NCBI GenBank assembly: GCA_021234155.1
Contig: JAJEKV010000035.1
Span: forward strand, 5,967,999-6,031,998
Source: Isoetes taiwanensis
Taxonomy: Eukaryota > Streptophyta > Lycopodiopsida > Isoetales > Isoetaceae
DNA length: 64,000 nt
Direction of reading: 5' to 3'
Position numbers and translations under genes: made by a program. This document shows, one piece after another, positions 58,314-64,000 of this stretch. How positions within the stretch are numbered: the stretch's first letter is position 1; each line of letters begins with the position of its first letter. The notes beneath the pieces were generated by a model. That model did not search any database and had not been told where the DNA came from. It saw only the letters and a list, made by a program, of their open reading frames with translations.

Positions 58314-59409
58314 TATTTTAACGTCACGCCACTAGGCAGCATCCAACTGGACAGAAACAGAAACAGAGCAATGCTTGCCGCCAGAAACAGAGAAAACAGA
58401 GAAGCCCCTTGCCACGTGTCCGTACGTAATTCGCCCAACTGTTTATTACGTACGGGAAACTACTTCTCTCGAAGATTCCCTCGGGAATATTCCCTCGGCG
58501 ACCGCCCGGACTTCGGCCATTTGCTTGGCCGCTTGCCGCCTAGATCGGCGGGGCCGCCTCGGAAAATTCCCTCGTGGAATCTTCTCAAACCGTAGTTTCC
58601 CTAGTACTTTAACGTCGTTTATCTCGAGCTCTAGCACTGCGGCATCTCGAGCTCTAACACTACGGCACTGGTTCCGGAGGTTCATTGATCACTGAGTTCG
58701 CTAGTCGCGGAGGTTTTTGAACATCTTGATTAGGTCAGACTATGTGTTGGAAAGCCTACGGATTGTAGTGCTCATCTTTGAATTCTCAGTTGGTATAATA
58801 TCTCTGTTGCTTTTTTATTCAGCAATGTATACCGACATGATGTCTTCCACTTCATTCTAAGAATAGGGGAGGGTGCCCATATATGCCGCATTTAGTGTTA
58901 GAACTCTCGTAACTCTAGATTCCGGCATCAATTTTGGACAAATGAGACATCAATCGAAAGAGGACGAGCTCACCTATCTATCGCTGAAAAAAAAAATCAG
59001 ATTTGGAGTTCCTGAGAAGAAGTTACGAGCCTTGAAAGTAGGGTAGGTTGCCTGCCCATCTCACCGCACCAATTGCCCATCCACTGCGCACCAAGTAGCC
59101 ATCAACTGTATTTGAGGATTCCTGAGGAGACTGCAGTGCCAACACATATGAAAAGAAAGCTCTTGAAGAGGGCTTTCAGATGCACCAATCCACGTGTCAA
59201 TCCGACATTGGTGGAGAAAGTTACACACAATTGAAGGGCAAGGTATGCGCAATACAGGGGGATAGGGCTGCGGGATCAGTGGGCAAGAGTGCGGCATTCA
59301 GCCGCGCAGTAGCTGGGCACTGCGTTGATAGTGGGCACCCTCCCCTATGGGTCTCCTTACTTAGTAATGCCTTGCTTTCCATATTTATATGGAGCAAATA
59401 TAAAGTATT

Positions 59410-59990
59410 ATGTTTTTTGGCAAGAGCATCTCTGAACAAGGGACTAAACAGAGGAATTGGAACATAGCAGGAGTTGGTGCAATGATTTCGCATATGCATA
59501 GGTTTAATTTGCACGGTAAAATGCCGAGTGAGTTGGAAGGGCTGAAACCCTTGTCTGTATTAGATTTAAATGCAAACCTTCTTCAAAGGCATGTTCCTGA
59601 GTCATTAAACCTATTTTCTCTACAGAAAATGGATTTAAGCAATAATAGATTGAAGGGAAGCATACTTGCAAACTTTGGCAAATTGAAGAATCTCTGATTT
59701 TTGGCAATGAGTGGAAATCAGTTAACAGGTGATTTTCCAAGCAGTTTGAGTACTCTTAGTAGTCTTCAGTATCTTATTATTCATGATAATCCAATGATTG
59801 TGTAACTGCCAGGCTTTTGGAGTAACCTTGCCAATATTTCCGCGTTGAAGCTTTCAAATTCAGGTTACTATGGTATGATACCATCTATATGTGGGAGTTA
59901 ATGGACTTGAGTGGGTTATTTCTTGACAGAAATCTTTTAAATGGATCTATTTTTGCAGATTTGGTGTTTTCCCAAATCTTTACCATCTCA
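59410..59990 (+). pseudogene. Truncated LRR receptor-like gene (LRR-1), copy B
   Basis: The frame 59,410-59,697 contains HGKMPSELEGLKPLSVLDL and LQKMDLSNNRLKGSILANF. It continues in other frames with MSGNQLTGDFPSSLSTLSS (about 59,707) and LKLSNSGYYGMIPSICGS (about 59,845). These are typical plant extracellular LRRs. An LRR cap-like segment precedes them. No membrane helix or kinase follows; after about 59,990 the sequence turns into repeats leading to LRR-2. Confidence 0.72.
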
Positions 59991-60274
59991 ATCTAATTGG
60001 AAATCTCCTCAGTTGTCCTGTCATCTTTTCAGCAGATTTGTCAAGACTGGGATGCAACTTGCCCTTTAAGACGACAAACTTGAAGATGTAGTTGGTAATC
60101 CCTTTTGCAAATCCTTTCACCTGTGTAATAAATAAATATCAAGGTGATGATGACGAGTCTAAATATCAAGGTGTAATAAATAAATATCAATAAATATCCA
60201 GTAGTTAATATTTTGGAAACATAGACGAGTCTAGAACTTTGAATGTGTCCAATTAGTCTCCCTATTAGTCTCCA

Positions 60275-60790
60275 TGGACGATAAAAACAAATTTCATTCA
60301 ACTGAGACAAATATGTTGCATGGACCATACTGATAAAAACAAATTCCATTCAAATGTGATGAATAACAAATTCCATTGCATGGACCATACTGATAAAAAC
60401 AAATTCCATTCAATTGTTGTGATGAACATCAAATTCCGTTCAATCGTGAGGACTATCCTGCATGGACCATACGACTGAAACAAATGCAAACTCACACTTA
60501 AAATGACAGATTGTTTTACATTTTCCCATAATCCCAAAATGGCGATATCCATGGACAGATTTTTGGGTTGGGTCAAAAAGTTCTTCCGAAAGGGTGTCGT
60601 GGATGTGCTTACTCCTTTTTAGTAAGAGTGCCGTGGATGTGCTTACTCCTATTAGTATCAATAACGATAAAAACAAATTTCATTCAACTGACTCGAATAT
60701 ATATATTGCATGGATGGACCATACTGATAAAAACAAATTCCATTCAATTGTGAGGAATATCTTGCATGGACCATACGACTGAAACAATTG
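60275..60790. repeat. Degenerate interspersed repeat array before LRR-2, copy B
   Basis: CATGGACCATACTGATAAAA followed by ACAAATTCCATTCAA recurs about six times (for example 60,319, 60,380 and 60,712). A 94-bp direct repeat is superimposed. Confidence 0.87.
60461..60554 (+). repeat. Duplicated LRR-2 5' leader including the start codon
   Basis: 60,461-60,554 repeats 60,765-60,857 at a 304-bp distance. Both copies include ACCATACGACTGAAACAA, TTTTGCATTTTCCC-like sequence and ATGGCGATATCCAT (ATG at 60,539 and 60,843). Only the second ATG leads into the signal peptide. Confidence 0.88.
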
Positions 60791-60842
60791 CAAACTCACT
60801 TTAAAATGTCGGATTGTTTTGCATTTTCCCGTAATCCCACTA

Positions 60843-62281
60843 ATGGCGATATCCATCCCCTCTCTGTTGTTTTGCATCTGCTATCTTCTTACTCATTTTT
60901 CGGCAGTGGCAGTCCAACAATTCGAGCAGGATGCAGAGATTTTGCTGTTATTCAAGGCCGGCATAACCGACGATCCTTTTGGTGCGTTAGCAGGTTGGAA
61001 ATGCATGCAATTGGACAGGGGTTGCATGCACATCTGCTGGTAGAGTCGTGAATTTGACACTGCCAGAAATGCTTCTGGCCGGCTCTATTGCACCAGAAAT
61101 TGGACAGCTTTCGTCTCTCCAATATCTGCATCTGGGCGGCAACAAATTTAAAGGCAGTATTCCTTCCTCTGTTGGTGCTCTTCAAAGCTTACAGTATATA
61201 AATATGTCCAGAAACTCTCTCTCCGGCAATATTCCTCCCTCCCTTGGCAATTGTTCATCTCTCATAGGATTGAGGCTGTATTACAATAAACTAAGTGGCA
61301 TGATACCTTCGGAGCTGGGAAGTCTTCACAGGCTTCAGGTTCTGCTCTTATATTCCAACGGCCTGTCAGGAAGTATACCACCTCAGTTGGGGAGTCTTCA
61401 GAGTTTACAATATCTAATCCTAGACGCTAACAATCTCACTGGGAAAATCCCTTGGGAGTTTGGAAATCTTCAAAAACTGGAGGAACTAAGCATGGCTTAC
61501 AACTATCTCACAGGAGGTATTACTCGTTCACTTCAAAATTGTGTTTTCTCTCTGTTCTGTGGAGTATCTGGATGCTAATGAGCTAACTGGTGCAGTGCCA
61601 TTTGAGCTGGGGAGGCTTCAGAATTTGTACAATTTAGACTTGTCAGGCAACAAATTGAAAGGAAATATTCCTGCTTCTCTTGGAAATTGTTCCTCTTTAG
61701 CATTTCTGAATCTGGATGGTAATCAACTAACAGGAAGTATACCACCTCAGTTGACGAGCCTTCAGAGTTTACAGTTTCTAGTCCTAGACAATAACAATCT
61801 CACTGGGAAAATGCCTTGGGAGTTTGGAAATCTTCAAAATCTGGAGGAACTAAGCATGGCTCACAACTATCTGAATGGAATTGTTCCAGTTTTCCTTGCC
61901 AATTGTTCCTCTCTTCAAAATTTGCGGCTGAACGGAAATAACTTGACAGGTATGATCCCCCCAGAATTGGGAAAACTGCTGAACTTGACTGTTCTAGATT
62001 TGTCCAACAACAATCTCAGCGGAAGTATTCCCACTACTCTTGGTAACTTGTCATCTCTCACAGATCTATGGTTGGGTAACAACCTCTATTTAGTTGGCAG
62101 AATTCCAAGCGAGTTAGGGAGGCTCAAACATCTTCAGCGCTTTTCTCTATATGGATATAATAAAGTGGGAGGACCTCTACCAGAGGACCTTGCAAACTGC
62201 ACTGAGCTGGCTTGGGTGGACACTTCCGGAACTGTGCTAAGTGGAAGATTTCCTTACTTCCTTCTCAAGCTGCCACATATC
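60843..62281 (+). pseudogene. LRR receptor-like protein gene (LRR-2), copy B, interrupted by a retrotransposon
   Basis: The signal peptide (60,843-60,905, MAISIPSLLFCICYLLTHF) is followed by EQDAEILLLFKAGITDDPFG, the N-terminal LRR cap. One shift occurs near 60,995, at the expected WxxC-type region. The frame 61,048-61,578 carries repeats such as GSIAPEIGQLSSLQYLHLGG. 61,541-62,287 carries many more, including IPPELGKLLNLTVLDLSNN. The frame ends with a stop contributed by the retrotransposon LTR at 62,282, so the C-terminal cap, membrane helix and any kinase are cut off. Compared with copy A, nearly all breaks are absent. LRR receptors of this type sense peptides or brassinosteroid-like ligands at the cell surface; no ligand can be inferred here. 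Confidence 0.87.
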
Positions 62282-62681
62282 TGTTAACGGAATGGATTCC
62301 GGCAGATTATCCGCTGCCTTCAAACCAACGCACACCTTCGCCACGTCATTCCCTAAGCCACATCATCCTGTCCACCTCATTGATCCATGACTCCAATGGT
62401 CATACCCTTTCCAAAAGCCATATCCTTTCCCATAAGACATGTCCTCATGACCTTTCATATGCCCTTTCACCTGCTTACATAAACTGTCCTATTTCCCATA
62501 TTCAAAACACATTCAACTCAAGCATTCCACAACTACGGGGGAGCCCTTCCAGTCTGCAACTGTCTCAAGACAGATATGTACTCTCATATTCATACATGAA
62601 TATATGATTCCATTATCTATTCAATTGTGTGTGAATATATAAGGTTCTTGTTTTCTGCCATATGCATCATATTTAATTTCA
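62282..62681 (+). repeat. 5' LTR of copia, copy B
   Basis: TG...CA ends, directly followed by the primer-binding site. Confidence 0.93.
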
Positions 62682-62715
62682 TGGTATCAGAGCTTGGTTT
62701 CTCACGATTCAAGCA

Positions 62716-62901
62716 ATGGCCAAGAAATCAAGAATCCAGCGTGCTATTTCTCGCATCAATAAGCGAATCGCACGACGAAGAGAATCAAGAATACGGAAGG
62801 CAATATTCAAAGTAAATCAGAGATTAGCAGCACGAAGAAATGGCGTTTTCCGCAGAAGAAGCGCATTCTTGAGGCTGATTGATTTTTTAATAAAATCATA
62901 G
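62716..62901 (+). CDS. Small Arg/Lys-rich frame between primer-binding site and gag
   Basis: 61 codons, MAKKSRIQRAISRINKR onward, with 16 Arg and 6 Lys. It ends three bases before the gag ATG (62,904) and lies in a different frame. It could be a separate nucleic-acid-binding peptide, an upstream regulatory frame, or once part of gag. In copy A it starts at 24,045 but is frame-shifted. I know of no standard copia protein in this position. Confidence 0.5.
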   Translation: MAKKSRIQRAISRINKRIARRRESRIRKAIFKVNQRLAARRNGVFRRRSAFLRLIDFLIKS

Positions 62902-62903
62902 TC

Positions 62904-63735
62904 ATGGCTGCTACTTTAACCGAGACACATCGTCTCATAGAGATTTGATTTTCCGGTTTCCATCAATTGGAAACTTAAAATGAAGATGCTACTTCTAGAA
63001 AAAGATTTATGGAAGATGGTTGATGGTTCTGCGAGCGACCAAGCGGCCAAGAAGAGAAGGCCAAATGGGAGGCCCGAGATGGTAGAGCACTTTCGCTATC
63101 ATACTCAATCGAAGGACAATGTGGTGACTCATGTCGGCAGCCAAAAAAACGTCCAAAGAAGCTTGGGAACATCTAGTTGGTATGTATGAACCTCAAGATG
63201 CATGCACCAAACTTTTTCTAAGAAAACGATTTTATAAATCTCTCCAAATGGTGGAAAATCAAAGCATGGCCGAATTCATCAATGAATTCAAGACACTTTT
63301 GAGCAACTTCGCGCGATTGGCTCTCCAATTCAAGATTCGATCACATGATGACCCTTCTAGGAAGTTTGCCTCCTTCCTATGATACTTTCATACAATCCAT
63401 AGGCGCTCAAGCAATGGGAGGCGCCAGATCAGCAGCAGCCAATATCATGTCACTGCAATCCACCATAGCCATGCTTCTTCAAGAAGAAACTAGAAGAAAG
63501 TCCTTGAACACTTCTAGTGATGGGGTTGTTGCTTTATACTCAAGCAACAAGCGGTCAAACTCTGGAGGCAAGCCCAAGTTTCGACCCAATACCGCGATCG
63601 ATTAGTCCTTCAATCACCAATCCTTCAACAAGGATGATGCAAGCAAAGGCTTCAACAAGAAGCCCATGAATCGCAAATTAATATGTAATTATTGTGGCAA
63701 ACCAAACCATTATGCCAGAGATTGTCACACTCGAC
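62904..63735 (+). pseudogene. copia gag with CCHC knuckle, copy B
   Basis: It starts MAATLTETHRLIE and has the capsid segments LLLEKDLWKMVDGS, SKEAWEHLVGMYEPQDACTK, MVENQSMAEFINEFKTLL and MTLLGSLPPSYDTFIQSI. The knuckle CNYCGKPNHYARDC is at 63,684-63,725. At least four shifts are present. Gag packages the element's RNA into cytoplasmic particles. Confidence 0.85.
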
Positions 63736-63779
63736 TTGCAAAAGAGCGTAACAAGGCAAACGTGATCATCAATGATCAT

Positions 63780-64000
63780 CAAGAAAGGTTATGTGTCTCA
63801 CAAGTTTCATGTTCTTCTGTGACTAACCATTCTAGTGGCTGGTTTTTAGATTCCGCATGTACTGCTCATATGACTCCACAACGTGATTCTTTCATCACAT
63901 ATCAAAAGATGCCACTTGGGCAGACTGTTCTCTTAGGAGATGACAGTCCCCTCAGTATCGAAGGACAAGGCAAAGTTTCGGTGCAACTTCCCGATGGATC
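63780..64000 (+). pseudogene. copia protease, N-terminal part, copy B
   Basis: GWFLDSACTAHMTPQRDSF (about 63,838-63,890) matches the copia protease start, where LDSGATxHM is usual; here Ala replaces the motif Gly. It is cut by the end of the window. Confidence 0.7.

Larger units (their letters stand above)
54872..64000. repeat. Segmental duplication, copy B (runs off the window)
   Basis: Second copy of 16,255-25,332. It keeps longer open frames than copy A in the LRR genes and gag, so it is the better guide to the ancestral sequence. Confidence 0.95.
62282..64000 (+). mobile_element. Ty1/copia retrotransposon, 5' part (runs off the window)
   Basis: The 5' LTR is 62,282-62,681 (400 bp), the primer-binding site TGGTATCAGAGC (62,682-62,693) is complementary to initiator tRNA-Met, then a small basic frame, gag, zinc knuckle and the start of protease. 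It is inserted at the same base of LRR-2 as the copy-A element (CACATATC|TGTTAAC). Confidence 0.93.

Overview
The window looks like nuclear DNA of a land plant. It holds an intron-split heavy-metal-associated (HMA) gene with a C-terminal CaaX box, leucine-rich-repeat (LRR) receptor-like gene remnants, a Ty1/copia retrotransposon primed from initiator tRNA-Met, foldback MITEs and long stretches without genes. Two rarer transposon enzymes are also present: a tyrosine recombinase and a HUH (rolling-circle type) endonuclease. Such elements are best known to me from algae and some other eukaryotes, so a non-seed plant such as a fern, lycophyte or bryophyte is possible; that is inference only. Frames break often at single bases, and where two copies can be compared the differences concentrate at CAG/CTG sites. 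I therefore think many 'mutations' are long-read consensus errors, probably at CHG-methylated DNA. Exon boundaries and intactness calls should be read with that in mind. Layout, left end: 1-8.45 kb is a (CT)n tract, then a tyrosine-recombinase fragment (1088-1507) followed by a hairpin-rich repeat that recurs in both orientations (about 1.5-2.4, 2.4-3.1, 3.1-3.9, 7.4-7.6 and 7.6-8.4 kb). Between these copies lie a 143-bp tandem duplication and weak exon-like pieces of an unrecognised minus-strand gene. 8.45-9.0 kb is an exon-bearing block with a degraded paralogue at 40.2-40.8 kb. 9.65-10.37 kb is the HMA/HIPP-like gene. 10.4-14.4 kb is T-rich and mostly empty, and 14.4-15.74 kb encodes a HUH-endonuclease (Replitron-like) protein in several frames. 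Middle and right: 16,255-25,332 and 54,872-64,000 are near-identical collinear copies about 38.6 kb apart. Each has an unrecognised membrane-protein segment, a MITE with very long inverted termini, a (GATA)n tract, a truncated LRR gene, and a second LRR gene interrupted at the same base by the same copia element. In the left copy the whole copia element (23,614-28,820) and the LRR gene beyond it (to about 30.5 kb) are visible. From 31.1 to 32.85 kb runs a strange AGATTC-rich quasi-satellite that switches strand, followed by a 0.72-kb tandem unit to 34.3 kb. From 34.3 to 54.9 kb I see no gene I can name, only more MITE copies, small tandem repeats and short unrecognised frames. How it fits together: most of the window is transposon-built. 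The only gene that may be functional is the HIPP-like metal-binding gene; the LRR receptor genes appear dead, split by the retrotransposon before the block was duplicated (or before an assembly duplicated it). The most novel material is the hairpin-rich repeat linked to the tyrosine recombinase, whose stems keep pairing while their sequence changes.
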